Origin: Candidatus Mikella endobia
GTDB lineage: Bacteria; Pseudomonadota; Gammaproteobacteria; Enterobacterales; Enterobacteriaceae
NCBI RefSeq assembly: GCF_900048045.1
Contig: NZ_LN999831.1
Location: forward strand, 62,001-126,000
DNA length: 64,000 nt
Reading direction: 5' to 3'
In this document: piece after piece, positions 1 to 10,985 of the stretch
Numbering within the stretch: position 1 is the first letter of the stretch
Layout of the letters: each line of letters begins with the position of its first letter
The notes under the pieces: generated by a model
What the model saw: only the letters and a program-made list of their open reading frames with translations
What the model was told of the DNA's origin: nothing
Databases searched by the model: none
Translations under genes and position numbers: made by a program

Positions 1-84
1 ACGCCCGTTTTTATTTGCCATACGAATTCTAAAACCATGGGTACGATTACGTTTTAATACTGACGGTTGGAAAGTGCGTTTCAT
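1..84 (-). CDS. rpmH: 50S ribosomal protein L34, 3' part outside the window
   Basis: The first 28 codons of L34 are read on the minus strand from an ATG at 82-84. They begin [14 protein letters not shown] and match the E. coli protein almost residue for residue; the family is about 46 residues, so roughly 18 C-terminal residues lie beyond the window edge. L34 is a small basic protein of the large subunit. In E. coli rpmH is divergent from dnaA-dnaN; here it is divergent directly from dnaN, which shows that dnaA has gone from between them. Confidence 0.93.
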   Translation of the reverse strand, partial: MKRTFQPSVLKRNRTHGFRIRMANKNGR

Positions 85-448
85 AGCGATCTCTACCTAA
101 ATTTATATAAAATATAAATAATTATCGACAACTAAATTCTATTTATAGAATAGAATTATTCTAATAACTATATAATATTAAGTCAATTTACATGTATATC
201 TTAGCATACCCCATTTTATTATAAATAAATAACCAAATCACCATAGCTAACAATTAAATAGATTATTATTTTCTCAAATAAATTTGATACTCAAGATAAT
301 ACTACAAACATGAAGAAATTTTCAATTAATACTATTAGTAGTACTTTTCAAAGCATTGCTAATAGCTCTAAACAATGAATACTTTTAGTAAACAGCATAC
401 TACGGTACTATATGTTTGTAGAAAAAACTTAGCCGTTGGAAAAAAACT
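85..448. other. rpmH-dnaN intergenic region; dnaA absent
   Basis: This 364-base gap holds no open frame and no recognisable DnaA fragment, although dnaA sits here in most gammaproteobacteria. It must carry the divergent promoters of rpmH and dnaN. One sequence close to a DnaA box (TTATCGACA at 122-130, one mismatch to TTATCCACA) occurs, but a single near match in AT-rich DNA means little. Whether any origin function remains cannot be told from the sequence. Confidence 0.6.
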
Positions 449-1579
449 ATGAAATTTATCATCAAACGTGAGCATTTGCTCAAGCCTCTGCAACAAGTAA
501 GCAACACATTGGGGGTTAAGCGTCCTATTTTTCCTATTTTAAATAACCTTCTATTACAGTTAATTAAAAATAGTTTGCTATTAACTGGTACTGATTTAGA
601 AATAGAAATAGTAGCTAAAGTCGTACTGAATAATTTTTATGAAACAAATATAGCTACCACTGTACCAGCACGTAAATTTTTTGATATTTGCCGAGGTCTA
701 CCAGCAGAATCAGAGATCGAAGTAACATTAGAAGGTAAAAGAATATTAATTTTATCTGGTCGTAGCCGTTATTTACTTTCTACACTACCTGCAATAGAGT
801 TTCCAACTTTAGATTATTTACAAAAAATTTTAGTACAATTTAATATTAAACAGTCAATTTTGAAACAATTAATTGAGTCAACTCAATTTTCTATGGCACA
901 TCAAGATGTACGTTATTACTTAAACGGTATGTTATTTGAAACTGAAGGAGATACATTACGTGCTGTGGCTACAGACGGTCACAGATTAGCCATGTGTGTA
1001 GTACCCGTAGTAATAGACAATATTTTGCCATTCCATTCTGTTATTATACCACGTAAAAGTATATTAGAGTTAGTACGCATACTAGATAGTAATAGTGATA
1101 AGCCAGTAAAAGTGCAAATTGGTAGTAATAATATCCGTCTCAGCTTCAGTAATTATAGGTTTACTTCAAAACTAATTAACGGTAGTTTTCCTGATTATCG
1201 TCGCGTATTTCCCAAAAATACTGATAAAAACATTGAAATAAACTGTGATGCTCTGAAAAAAGCTCTTACACGAGCAGCTATTCTCTCCAATGAGAGATTT
1301 TATGGTGTCAGGTTATATCTGAGTACTAACAAATTAAAAATTACTGCTAATAATCCTAAACAAGAAGAAGCAGAAGAGATTCTTGATGCTACCTATCATG
1401 GTAGTGAAGTAGAAATTTGTTTTAATGTTAATTATGTACTTGATGTGCTCAATGCTTTGAAAGGTGATATAGTACAAATATTACTCACAGATGGAATTTC
1501 TAGTATTCAAATGATAGATAATGCTGCTAATAATAACCAAGTATCTGCTATTTATATAATTATGCCGATACGGTTATAA
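449..1579 (+). CDS. dnaN: DNA polymerase III beta subunit (sliding clamp)
   Basis: This is the ring-shaped clamp that tethers the replicative polymerase and other clamp-binding proteins to DNA. The protein has 376 residues (E. coli 366) and starts MKFIIKREHLLKPLQQVSN, close to the E. coli N terminus. Three repeated clamp folds span the whole length; the segment ATDGHRLA and the C-terminal YIIMPIRL match the conserved hydrophobic-groove region where partners bind. The ATG follows the purine-rich TTGGAAAAAA. E. coli dnaN is cotranscribed with dnaA and recF; neither neighbour is present, so the gene must have its own promoter in the 364-base gap upstream. Confidence 0.96.
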   Translation: MKFIIKREHLLKPLQQVSNTLGVKRPIFPILNNLLLQLIKNSLLLTGTDLEIEIVAKVVLNNFYETNIATTVPARKFFDICRGLPAESEIEVTLEGKRILILSGRSRYLLSTLPAIEFPTLDYLQKILVQFNIKQSILKQLIESTQFSMAHQDVRYYLNGMLFETEGDTLRAVATDGHRLAMCVVPVVIDNILPFHSVIIPRKSILELVRILDSNSDKPVKVQIGSNNIRLSFSNYRFTSKLINGSFPDYRRVFPKNTDKNIEINCDALKKALTRAAILSNERFYGVRLYLSTNKLKITANNPKQEEAEEILDATYHGSEVEICFNVNYVLDVLNALKGDIVQILLTDGISSIQMIDNAANNNQVSAIYIIMPIRL

Positions 1580-1930
1580 CTATTGTCTATTAATAATAAA
1601 ATTTTCTAGTTTAGAAGTGGGTCAGGTTTGAAACCACCTGTTTGTTAACAGATAGTTAGGAAACATTAAATAATAAAAAATACCAGTATGGGTGAAAGTA
1701 CTCTTTCTGCGCCTCAGTAATCCAATGAGTATGCACTCAACATAAATTTGAAAAATTTCTATACTTTTTAGTATAATTTATTAGGTATATTTTACAAACG
1801 AAACTTTCTTATGGAGTATAGAGAATAGACATCGCACAATCTACTTGCTACTTACGGACAGAACAACATAGTTCCTTTTTATTATAGCTATAACTAACAT
1901 AGAAATGTTCTTAAATTTTACATAAGATGA
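1580..1930. other. Gene-free gap between the 3' ends of dnaN and fmt
   Basis: This is a convergent gap of 351 bases. There is no frame of useful length, and I could not align it with recF, which follows dnaN in E. coli. A few short inverted repeats occur near 1627-1655 (CAGGT/ACCTG and CTGTT/AACAG). They could help terminate dnaN transcription, but no clean U tract follows. Confidence 0.45.
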
Positions 1931-2887
1931 TTAAACAAGAACCATGCCGGGAATAAACCATTCACTACGTGAATTGAGTAATTCCTGTACTGACATTACT
2001 TTTTTACTATCAGGCTGCAGTTTAGTTAATGTTAGTATTCCATCACCAGTAGTAATATGGATGCCGTCTTTATCAACAGCAAAAATGGTTCCTGGTAAAA
2101 AATCACCAGCTGTCTGTAATTGCTTATTAACTCTAGCAGCCCATACTCTAATATAATGTCCAGAAATTATAAAATAACTTATAGGCCAAGGATTAAAAGC
2201 TCTAATACAGCGCTCAATCTGAATTGCTGATAAGCTCCAGTCTATTCTGGCTTCTTCTTTATTTATTTTAGAAGCATAGGAAATAAGTTCATTATTTTGT
2301 GGTTCAGCCGTAATGTTGCCAGAGATAAATAATTCTAAAGTGGTTAGCAGTGCATTAGACCCAATAATTGCTAATTTAGTAGATAATGAAGCGCTCGTAT
2401 CGTCAGGTTGTATAGGACATATAGTCCTATACAACACAGGACCAGTATCAATACCAGCATCCATCTTGATAATAGTTACGCCAGTTATCTGGTCACCAGA
2501 TAATAATGCTCTCTGAATAGGCGCTGCCCCGCGCCATCGCGGTAATAGTGACCCGTGTACATTAATACATCCTAATTTTGGAATATCTAAAATTGCTTTT
2601 GGTAGAATCATACTATAAGCTACTACAATTAGAATATCTGCATTTAACTCTGCTAGACAACGTTGAACTTCAAATGTTTGCAGTGAAAAAGGCTGAAATA
2701 CTGGCACATTATATTTTTCTGCTAACTGCTTAACTGGGCTTAGAGTAAATCTATTTCTCTGTCCAGCAGGACGATCTGGTTGAGTTAAAACACCGATTAA
2801 ATTATGTTTAGTATGCATTAGCGCATTTAAATGACACGCAGCAAAATAAGGTGTACCAGCAAAGATAATACGTAAAGAATAGAACAC
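1931..2887 (-). CDS. fmt: Methionyl-tRNA formyltransferase
   Basis: This enzyme transfers a formyl group from 10-formyltetrahydrofolate to the initiator Met-tRNA. The protein has 318 residues (E. coli 315) with the folate-binding segment TQPDRPAG, the catalytic block [20 protein letters not shown] (Asn and His) and the Asp in KMDAGIDTG, followed by the C-terminal tRNA-binding domain ending FIPGMVLV. The start is a GTG at 2885-2887; the residues after it ([12 protein letters not shown]) align with the E. coli N terminus, so no upstream start is needed. It lies 98 bases downstream of def on the same strand, the E. coli def-fmt arrangement. Confidence 0.95.
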   Translation of the reverse strand: MFYSLRIIFAGTPYFAACHLNALMHTKHNLIGVLTQPDRPAGQRNRFTLSPVKQLAEKYNVPVFQPFSLQTFEVQRCLAELNADILIVVAYSMILPKAILDIPKLGCINVHGSLLPRWRGAAPIQRALLSGDQITGVTIIKMDAGIDTGPVLYRTICPIQPDDTSASLSTKLAIIGSNALLTTLELFISGNITAEPQNNELISYASKINKEEARIDWSLSAIQIERCIRAFNPWPISYFIISGHYIRVWAARVNKQLQTAGDFLPGTIFAVDKDGIHITTGDGILTLTKLQPDSKKVMSVQELLNSRSEWFIPGMVLV

Positions 2888-2985
2888 AATAATTCCTAAA
2901 TTTATATTATTTTTCTATAAAAAAAATTAAATATCTATCAGCGCGCGCTAGTTTGATTAAAATCATACGCTGATGTTTTTAACGT

Positions 2986-3429
2986 CTACAAATAATCGAT
3001 AAACAATCTACCAATTAGGTGGTCTATTTCATGTTGGATGCAAATAGCAAGAAGAGCTTCAGCTTCTAAATTAAAAATTTTCCCGTTTCTATCTAAAGCC
3101 AACAATTTTATTTTTTCATATCGTGAAACAAAACCATTAAAACCTGGAATAGACAAACAACCTTCCTCAATTCCTATTCTTCCACTTGTTTTTAATATTT
3201 CTGGATTTATTAGTACTAAACTATGATCTCTATTTTTAGAGATATCAATCACAATTATCCTCTGATGAATATCAACTTGGGTAGCTGCTAGACCTATACC
3301 ATCTGTAGCATACATAGTTTCAAACATATCATCTACTATGTTTCTAATAGTGTCATTAATTTCAACAACTGGTTGAGCAATTTTTCGTAGTCGCCAGTCA
3401 GGGTAATGTAATACTTGCAGTAATGCCAT
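2986..3429 (-). CDS. def: Peptide deformylase, short C terminus
   Basis: This enzyme removes the N-formyl group from nascent proteins and so complements fmt downstream. All three catalytic motifs are present: GIGLAATQ (residues 44-51), EGCLS (89-93, metal ligand Cys91) and the metal-binding HEIDH (His133, Glu134, His137). At 147 residues it is about 20 shorter than E. coli Def (169). It stops just after RLFIDYL, so the C-terminal basic helix is missing. That helix lies outside the catalytic core, so activity is probably kept. The start [11 protein letters not shown] corresponds to the E. coli start. Confidence 0.94.
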   Translation of the reverse strand: MALLQVLHYPDWRLRKIAQPVVEINDTIRNIVDDMFETMYATDGIGLAATQVDIHQRIIVIDISKNRDHSLVLINPEILKTSGRIGIEEGCLSIPGFNGFVSRYEKIKLLALDRNGKIFNLEAEALLAICIQHEIDHLIGRLFIDYL

Positions 3430-3549
3430 AATAGTAGTCTAAATCTGTATATCAGTAAGTATTTCAAATTATAAACATTTATAAGTATAATTTACAATCT
3501 TCTTGAGTAAATTATCGAGTATTGTATCTAGTACAAATCAAATAACTAC

Positions 3550-3577
3550 TTGACATAAAAAAATCCTATATTAGAAT
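3550..3577 (+). promoter_or_regulatory. Sigma70-type promoter for tRNA-Glu
   Basis: A perfect -35 box TTGACA (3550-3555) is separated by 16 bases from TAGAAT (3572-3577), which matches the -10 consensus at five of six positions. The tRNA-Glu 5' end lies 55 bases beyond the -10 box, leaving a short leader. It is the best consensus promoter I noticed in the window and suits a lone stable-RNA gene that no longer belongs to an rRNA operon. Confidence 0.65.
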
Positions 3578-3632
3578 GAAATTCTATTCTTTAAAGAGAA
3601 AATATATCTAAATTAATTAGTATTTATCATTT

Positions 3633-3705
3633 GTCCCCTTCGTCTAGTGGCCTAGGACACTGCCCTTTCACGGCGGCAACAGGGGTTCGAACCCCCTAGG
3701 GGACG
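3633..3705 (+). tRNA. gltT: tRNA-Glu (anticodon TTC)
   Basis: The full cloverleaf is visible: acceptor arms GTCCCCT and AGGGGAC, anticodon loop CTTTCAC with TTC, and T loop GGTTCGAACC. The sequence is very close to E. coli tRNA-Glu. The discriminator base G3705 is followed by GAC, so CCA is not encoded. In E. coli this tRNA lies in rRNA spacers; here it stands alone between def and efp. Its wobble U34 is a classical substrate of MnmA and MnmG, both encoded in this window. The symbol is borrowed from one of several E. coli copies. Confidence 0.95.
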
Positions 3706-3768
3706 GACATGGACATTACATTATCTAAGTTAATTGATATAGTTTCGTTTGCATAACGAAATTACGAA

Positions 3769-4338
3769 CTATTTTACTCGAGATAGATATTCATTAGAAC
3801 GAGTATCTACTTTAATAAGTTCGCCAACCTTAACAAATAACGGTACTTTAACTATAGCTCCAGTAGTTAAAGTAGCTAGTTTACCACTAGTACCGATAGT
3901 ATTGCCTTTTATACTTGGATCAGTTTTTATAATTTTTAATTCTACAAATTTAGGCGGAGTTACAAGAATTACTTTATTATTCCACAAAGTAATAACACAC
4001 TCAGTTTGTTCTACCATCCATTTGATGTTGTTACCAATTACTTTAATATTAACTGCTAGTTGTTCAAAATTTAGGTTATTCATAAAATACCAAAATTTAC
4101 TATCATTATATAGATAAATAAAATTGATATCAATTACATCGGCAATTTCTACTAAGCTACCAGCTTTCAATACTTTTTCTATCAATTTTCCAGAAATTAA
4201 TTTCCGCAGACGAACTCTGTTAAAAGCTTGACCTTTTCCAGGATTTACGAATTTATTGTCAATAATTGAGCATGGCTCTCCATCAAACATAATTTTAATA
4301 CCGCAACGTAATTCTTTTGTACTATAATAATATGCCAT
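3769..4338 (-). CDS. efp: Elongation factor P
   Basis: EF-P relieves ribosome stalling at consecutive prolines. The protein has 189 residues (E. coli 188) in three beta-barrel domains. The modification loop reads PGKGQ with Lys35 at the tip, the residue beta-lysylated by EpmA/EpmB in E. coli and Lys34 there. Neither modification gene is in this window, so the state of this lysine is open. The C terminus [13 protein letters not shown] matches the family signature. The gene follows groL on the same strand across a 295-base gap with a terminator, so it is probably transcribed separately. Confidence 0.96.
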   Translation of the reverse strand: MAYYYSTKELRCGIKIMFDGEPCSIIDNKFVNPGKGQAFNRVRLRKLISGKLIEKVLKAGSLVEIADVIDINFIYLYNDSKFWYFMNNLNFEQLAVNIKVIGNNIKWMVEQTECVITLWNNKVILVTPPKFVELKIIKTDPSIKGNTIGTSGKLATLTTGAIVKVPLFVKVGELIKVDTRSNEYLSRVK

Positions 4339-4548
4339 TGGTAGTTCTCTACTTTCAAACGTAAACTAATACGCCTTTTCTAGAAGAAAAGTTACCGAAA
4401 CTAAATAATTGGGATAAATTAATTCCTTTTCTATAATTCAACAATTTATGCTGCTACCCAGCAACGAGTTAGTAGGTAGTTACGCAATTGTCACTACTAA
4501 CCTAAAATAGGTAACTAAAAAAAGTTATTGCTTCTAATTTAACAGTAC

Positions 4549-4579
4549 AAAAACTAACCCCCCAACTTAGGGGGGTTAG
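4549..4579 (-). terminator. Rho-independent terminator of groS-groL
   Basis: On the minus strand a perfect 10-bp stem (CTAACCCCCC paired with GGGGGGTTAG, 4554-4563 and 4570-4579) with a six-base loop is followed by TTTTT. It lies 55 bases beyond the groL stop codon. It is one of very few GC-rich stems in the window, fitting for an abundantly transcribed operon. Confidence 0.85.
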
Positions 4580-4633
4580 CATAACCAATGATAATCTAAT
4601 ATATTTTATATAGATGATTACATCATTTAATAA

Positions 4634-6307
<1,674 letters not shown>

Positions 6308-6324
6308 TTACTCATGAATTAGAA

Positions 6325-6618
6325 TTAGTCTTCAACAATAGCTAAAATATCGCTTTCTGACATAATTAATACTTCATCATTGTCGATTTTTTCTACCTTC
6401 ACGCTATATCCGTCGTTGAAAATCACGATGTCGCCAACCTTTACGTCCAGCGCCTTTACTTCGCCGTTTTCCAGAATACGACCCCGACCTACAGCAAGTA
6501 CTTTACCTCTGGTAGACTTCCCTGCTGCAGAACCGGTTAGCACTATGCCACCAGCAGATTTAGCTTCAATTTCTTTACGCTTGACAATAACGCGATCATG
6601 TAATGGACGAATTTTCAT
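6325..6618 (-). CDS. groS: Co-chaperonin GroES (10 kDa)
   Basis: This is the heptameric lid of GroEL. The protein has 97 residues, equal to E. coli, beginning [14 protein letters not shown] and containing the mobile-loop segment [14 protein letters not shown] that contacts GroEL. The frame remains open further upstream to a methionine 20 codons earlier, but the ATG at 6616-6618 aligns with the family start and is preceded by a good ribosome-binding site (AAGGGGAGCT). It lies first in the groS-groL operon. Confidence 0.97.
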   Translation of the reverse strand: MKIRPLHDRVIVKRKEIEAKSAGGIVLTGSAAGKSTRGKVLAVGRGRILENGEVKALDVKVGDIVIFNDGYSVKVEKIDNDEVLIMSESDILAIVED

Positions 6619-6708
6619 TAATAGCTCCCCTTTAAGAAAGTCTGTCTCATCAATTTTTATGAGATGAATGCCAGACACGATGTTATGTCTGACCTCATAC
6701 TAATTATA

Positions 6709-6734
6709 ATGGGGTCGTTCAATTAGGCTTCAAG
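6709..6734 (-). promoter_or_regulatory. Sigma32-type heat-shock promoter of groS-groL
   Basis: On the minus strand CCCCCTTGAAG supplies the -35 element CTTGAA (6729-6734). Fourteen bases later comes CCCCAT (6709-6714), followed by TAT. Both boxes and their spacing match the E. coli groE heat-shock promoter. The stretch is conspicuously GC-rich against its surroundings, suggesting it is under selection. Whether rpoH is still encoded elsewhere in this genome cannot be seen here. Confidence 0.85.
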
Positions 6735-6739
6735 GGGGA

Positions 6740-7784
6740 AAAAATTTTTTCTCATTCAAGCGATCGAAATTTATCCATAGCATTTATTATTTTTAAAAAT
6801 TTTCTTCAAAAAAATAATTTTTTAGGTATTGCTCTTTATCTAGAGCGTATTGCAAAACATTAAAAAAAAATTTTTAATGCTATTAAAGTAACTGTTAATT
6901 AGCAATTAAATATACTTTAAAATTAATACAGTATATTTATAATTACTAAAAATTATCATCAAGTTACTAGAAACATAAAAAATAATACTTATTTCAGATA
7001 AGCAACTTTGACTCAATATTAGTTTTAGCTTTTATCTACAGTAAGCAGTTCTCATTTATTAAATAAAAAATTTTTTAGTATTTGTTATTTGAAGATATTT
7101 ATCAAACAGAAAAAATTTCATATATATTTTTAAAGTATTGCAGAAAGCAGATATTATACAAAAAGTGTCAGTGTAGAAAATTATAGTAGAGGAACGTTTA
7201 TTTTTTATAAGCTAAAACTATTACAATTACAGTATTAAAAATTAATAATTATAAAACGAAGAATAATAGTTAGTTTCTTATCTGAAGAATCAGAATAGGT
7301 TCTATGAAAATTATTAAAGTTATAAACAGCGCTAATAAATAAACTATAAATCTTAATTGGAATCTAAATATAATTTTTGTATTTTTTGTTTCATAATCCA
7401 GAACGGATAAGGGTAAATTGCCACTATCAAAGTAGCAACCAACTATCACTTTTTTTCAGAAGAAAACAAACGTAAGCTAAGCTAGTACAAAAATTACTTA
7501 ACATAATTATGGGAATTTATTTTCTAGATAATTTTTACGTATAAGTGATGATAATAAAAATGTTTCTCTTTTAGAAGAAATATAAAAAGCAAACAATAAA
7601 TAACAGCAAACTTGTTAGAAGAACAGCAATATGATAAACAATTATAATTGTTAGTAAGTACGAGAAATTTATTATTAAATAGAAAAACTGATCTAATTTA
7701 TTAGTTTTATTACTAAATATTTACAATTGCCGCATAAGAATAATATTTAAAAATAGTCTTAGGGGCTAAAGGAAACCGATAATT
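6740..7784. other. 1 kb gene-free gap upstream of mutL
   Basis: No frame of useful length and no recognisable protein fragment was found on either strand. In E. coli amiB and tsaE precede mutL, and I could not align this DNA with either. The sequence is AT-rich with many stops, as expected of long-decayed genes. A hairpin at 6858-6879 (CATTAAAAA with TTTTTAATG) is followed on the minus strand by TTTT and may be a fossil terminator. The mutL promoter must lie at the right end. Confidence 0.5.
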
Positions 7785-9629
7785 ATGTCAATTAAAGTGC
7801 TACCACCACATATTGCTAATCAAATTGCAGCCGGAGAATTAGTTTATCGACCGTCGTCGGTAGTAAAAGAAATTATTGAAAATAGTCTTGATGCTGGAGC
7901 TACAAAAATTATCATTCAGATCTATCGCGGAGGTACGAAATGTATTCGTATCAGAGATAATGGAAGCGGTATAGCTAAAGATGAACTAACGATAGCGCTA
8001 CAACGCTATTCAACCAGCAAAATAACCAATATGAAAGATATTGAAAACATCACCAGCATGGGATTTCGCGGGGAGGCACTAAATAGTGTCAGCTCTGTAT
8101 CACGTTTAACACTAACTTCACGTACTACCTCACAGAACGAAGCTTGGCAAGTATATTCTGAAGGAAGTGAATTTGCAGTAACATTGAAACCAGTATCTCA
8201 TCCAGTAGGAACAACAATAGAAGTATTAGATTTATTTTATAATATGCCAGTACGTCGTAAATTTATGCAGAATGAAAGAATAGAATTTACATATATTGAT
8301 GAAATTATTCGTAGGATTGCACTAACAAGATGTGACGTAACATTTATTTTACAGCATAATGGTCAAATAGTACGTCAATACTTAGCTATTAGTCATCAAA
8401 GTCAACATCAGCGCAGAATGATTAAACTGTGTGGTACAGCATTTATTGAAAACTCATTAGAAATAGATTGGCAACATAGTAATATAGCTATTAAAGGATG
8501 GATCACTAATACAACAGATAAAAATATACATATGCAGTATATTTATGTAAATAATAGAATCCTATTCTATCATCAATTAATTAACAACGCTATCCTACAA
8601 GCTTATCAGGAAAAATTTACTAGTACGCAACATTTGAATTTTGTATTGTTTCTAGAGATAAATCCTAATCAAATAGATATTAATATCCACCCGAATAAAA
8701 ATCAAATACTCTTTTATCCAAGAAGGCTCATACATGACTTTATCTACCAAGCAGTTGTTATTGCTTTACAGAATAAAAACTTACCTTTAAGAGAAAAAAT
8801 TAAAAATATCAATACGCGCCCTGCAGCTGGTGAGAATTATTTTTCTAATCCTGATAATAAAAATCATAATTTGTCTAATAAATCAACAATAATACCACAA
8901 GCATCGCAAAAAGAACAACGTTCTATTTTAGAACAGCAACTACATTTAAGAAATTGTATAACTTTAGTTGAAGAAAACAAATCTGGTAACGTTTGTAATA
9001 CTAAAATTAAAGTGCCCACCACTATAGCTAAACCAGATATAATCTCTAGTACTAATTATAGTTTTGGCCGTATATTAACTTTAATAGCACCCTGTTATTT
9101 ACTAATAGAATCAAATAAAAACAACCTAGCGTTGCTATCCCTATCTGTTACAAATAAATGTTTAATAGAGTACAAACTAAAAACTGGTATTATAGATGAT
9201 ACGCTACGCTCTCAACCATTATTTCTTCCTTTAAGTATTAATTTATGCAATGAAGAAATAAAATTGCTTAAATATTATCAGTTGGTATTGAAAAAAATAG
9301 GTATTTTATTAGAAATAGATCATAATAAAGCTATACTTAAAGCAATACCTTTACTATTAAAAAAACATTTTCAAAAAATGTTTCCAAAATTATTAGTTTA
9401 TTTGCGCAAGAAAAAAGTAACAGTTAAACATCAACAAATTATAATTTGGATAGTGAAAAACTTGCCTAATGAATCAGTAGTATGGAGCTATTACCAAGCA
9501 ATACAATTGCTTGCAGATATAGAATTACTTTGGCCACAGTGGATAAAAAATACTCTATATCAAATTAGATTTCCATTAAATTTTGAACCAATAATTCAAG
9601 CTATAAATAAACAAATAAATAATGAATAA
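7785..9629 (+). CDS. mutL: DNA mismatch repair protein MutL
   Basis: MutL is an ATP-dependent matchmaker that links MutS to downstream repair factors. The protein has 614 residues (E. coli 615). The N-terminal GHKL ATPase carries all motifs: catalytic Glu29 and Asn33 in [13 protein letters not shown], then DNGSGI, and GFRGEAL forming the ATP lid. A weakly conserved Asn/Lys-rich linker (about 350-420) leads to the C-terminal dimerisation domain. No endonuclease motif DQHA(X)2E(X)4E is present, as in E. coli. The stop overlaps the start of miaA by eight bases. MutS and MutH are not in this window. Confidence 0.95.
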   Translation: MSIKVLPPHIANQIAAGELVYRPSSVVKEIIENSLDAGATKIIIQIYRGGTKCIRIRDNGSGIAKDELTIALQRYSTSKITNMKDIENITSMGFRGEALNSVSSVSRLTLTSRTTSQNEAWQVYSEGSEFAVTLKPVSHPVGTTIEVLDLFYNMPVRRKFMQNERIEFTYIDEIIRRIALTRCDVTFILQHNGQIVRQYLAISHQSQHQRRMIKLCGTAFIENSLEIDWQHSNIAIKGWITNTTDKNIHMQYIYVNNRILFYHQLINNAILQAYQEKFTSTQHLNFVLFLEINPNQIDINIHPNKNQILFYPRRLIHDFIYQAVVIALQNKNLPLREKIKNINTRPAAGENYFSNPDNKNHNLSNKSTIIPQASQKEQRSILEQQLHLRNCITLVEENKSGNVCNTKIKVPTTIAKPDIISSTNYSFGRILTLIAPCYLLIESNKNNLALLSLSVTNKCLIEYKLKTGIIDDTLRSQPLFLPLSINLCNEEIKLLKYYQLVLKKIGILLEIDHNKAILKAIPLLLKKHFQKMFPKLLVYLRKKKVTVKHQQIIIWIVKNLPNESVVWSYYQAIQLLADIELLWPQWIKNTLYQIRFPLNFEPIIQAINKQINNE

Positions 9630-10551
9630 GCTAAATCCTCAGGCGATTTTTTTAATGGGACCTACAGCTTCTGGAAAGACTAAATTAGTAATAACACTAT
9701 ATAAACATCTTCCAGTAGAGATTATTAGCGTTGATTCTGCATTAATATATCGTGGAATGAATATCGGAACAGCTAAACCTAATATAAAAGAAATGGCGTT
9801 AGTACCACATCGTCTAATAGATATCCGCGATCCTGTAGATTCTTATTCAGTAGCAAATTTTCGATATGATGCTCTTAAGGAAATGAAAAAAATTACTGAA
9901 TCAGGTCGGATACCGTTACTAGTAGGTGGAACTATGCTCTATTTTAAAGCGTTACTAGAAGGATTATCTTTACTGCCTCAGGCAAATACTGAAGTACGTT
10001 ATTACATTACAAATATAGCAAAAATAGTCAGTTGGAATACATTGTATTGGCATTTAAAAAACATCGATACGCTTGCTGCAAATCGTATTCATCCCCATGA
10101 TCTACAAAGATTATCTCGAGCACTAGAAATTTTTCTTCTTACAGGTAACTCACTTACAGAACTAATAAAACCACAAAGTGAAGTATTAAATTATCGAGTA
10201 CATTCATTCGCTATGTTACCATTTGACCGTGAATTATTGTATCTGCGTATTGCAAAAAGATTTTATCTGATGTTAGCTACTGGTTTTGAGAATGAAGTAA
10301 GTACACTTTTTGCTAGAGGTGATCTTCATAAGGAAATGTCATCTATTCGATGTGTTGGATATCGTCAGATGTGGTCATATATTTCTAATGAAATCAGTTA
10401 TGATGATATGGTTTTTCGCGGTATTTGTGCTACACGGCAGCTGGCCAAGCGCCAAATAACATGGATCCGTAGATGGACTAATCTTCATGTTTTAGATAGC
10501 AATAATCCTGATTATGTGCTTAACAAAATATTAAAAATTATCAGTAGATAA
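9622..10551 (+). CDS. miaA: tRNA dimethylallyltransferase
   Basis: MiaA adds a dimethylallyl group to A37 of tRNAs that read codons starting with U. The protein has 309 residues (E. coli 316) with the P-loop GPTASGKT (13-20), the substrate-contact segment [18 protein letters not shown] and the C-terminal [14 protein letters not shown]. The start overlaps the end of mutL by eight bases, so translation is probably coupled, as in the E. coli mutL-miaA-hfq operon. Whether the thiolating partner MiaB remains is not visible here. Confidence 0.95.
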   Translation: MNKLNPQAIFLMGPTASGKTKLVITLYKHLPVEIISVDSALIYRGMNIGTAKPNIKEMALVPHRLIDIRDPVDSYSVANFRYDALKEMKKITESGRIPLLVGGTMLYFKALLEGLSLLPQANTEVRYYITNIAKIVSWNTLYWHLKNIDTLAANRIHPHDLQRLSRALEIFLLTGNSLTELIKPQSEVLNYRVHSFAMLPFDRELLYLRIAKRFYLMLATGFENEVSTLFARGDLHKEMSSIRCVGYRQMWSYISNEISYDDMVFRGICATRQLAKRQITWIRRWTNLHVLDSNNPDYVLNKILKIISR

Positions 10552-10629
10552 GACTTTTTATTATTTTGTATCATAATAATTTTACATAGATATTTTCTAT
10601 TTACATAGATCTTTTAAGGAAAACAGAGA

Positions 10630-10923
10630 ATGGTTAATAGGCAATCTTTGCAAGATTCTTTTTTGAAAGCATTGTGTCGGGAACACGTACTAGTTTCTGT
10701 TTATTTAGTGAATGGAATTAAATTACAAGGTAAGATTGAATTTTTCGATAAGTTTGTCATTTTATTAAAAAATGCAGTAGTTAGCCAAATGATTTATAAA
10801 CACGCTATTTCTACTATCGTACCGTTAAATTCCGTGTTTGATTATAATAATTTACTTAGTGATTATTCTGATAGTAATTATTATGTTAGTACTTCTACTA
10901 CTAAAAGTGATCAAATTAAATAA
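10630..10923 (+). CDS. hfq: RNA chaperone Hfq, altered rim and one-residue insertion
   Basis: Hfq is an Sm-like hexamer that pairs small RNAs with mRNAs. The protein has 97 residues (E. coli 102) and keeps Gln8, the Sm1 core [11 protein letters not shown] and the proximal-face YKH motif (56-58). Two changes stand out. The arginine patch of the lateral rim, RRER in E. coli, reads CREH here (16-19). The segment KNTVSQM has become KNAVVSQM, one residue longer, just before YKH. The acidic C-terminal tail is replaced by a Ser/Asn/Tyr-rich one. It lies 78 bases after miaA and is probably in the same operon. RNA binding may be weakened. Confidence 0.93.
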   Translation: MVNRQSLQDSFLKALCREHVLVSVYLVNGIKLQGKIEFFDKFVILLKNAVVSQMIYKHAISTIVPLNSVFDYNNLLSDYSDSNYYVSTSTTKSDQIK

Positions 10924-10962
10924 TTTATTTTATGTAACTTGTTAGATATTTAGTTAAGAATA

Positions 10963-10985
10963 TGAGAATACATTTCTCAATTTTT
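10963..10985 (+). terminator. Probable weak terminator after hfq
   Basis: Forty bases past the hfq stop a 6-bp stem (TGAGAA, loop TACAT, TTCTCA) is followed by ATTTTT. The stem is short and AT-rich, so efficiency would be low, but position and U tract fit termination of mutL-miaA-hfq. Confidence 0.45.

Noticed and set aside
122-130. A DnaA-box-like TTATCGACA upstream of dnaN
   Set aside because: One near match in a 364-base AT-rich gap, with no cluster and no DUE-like 13-mer repeats, is not evidence for oriC.
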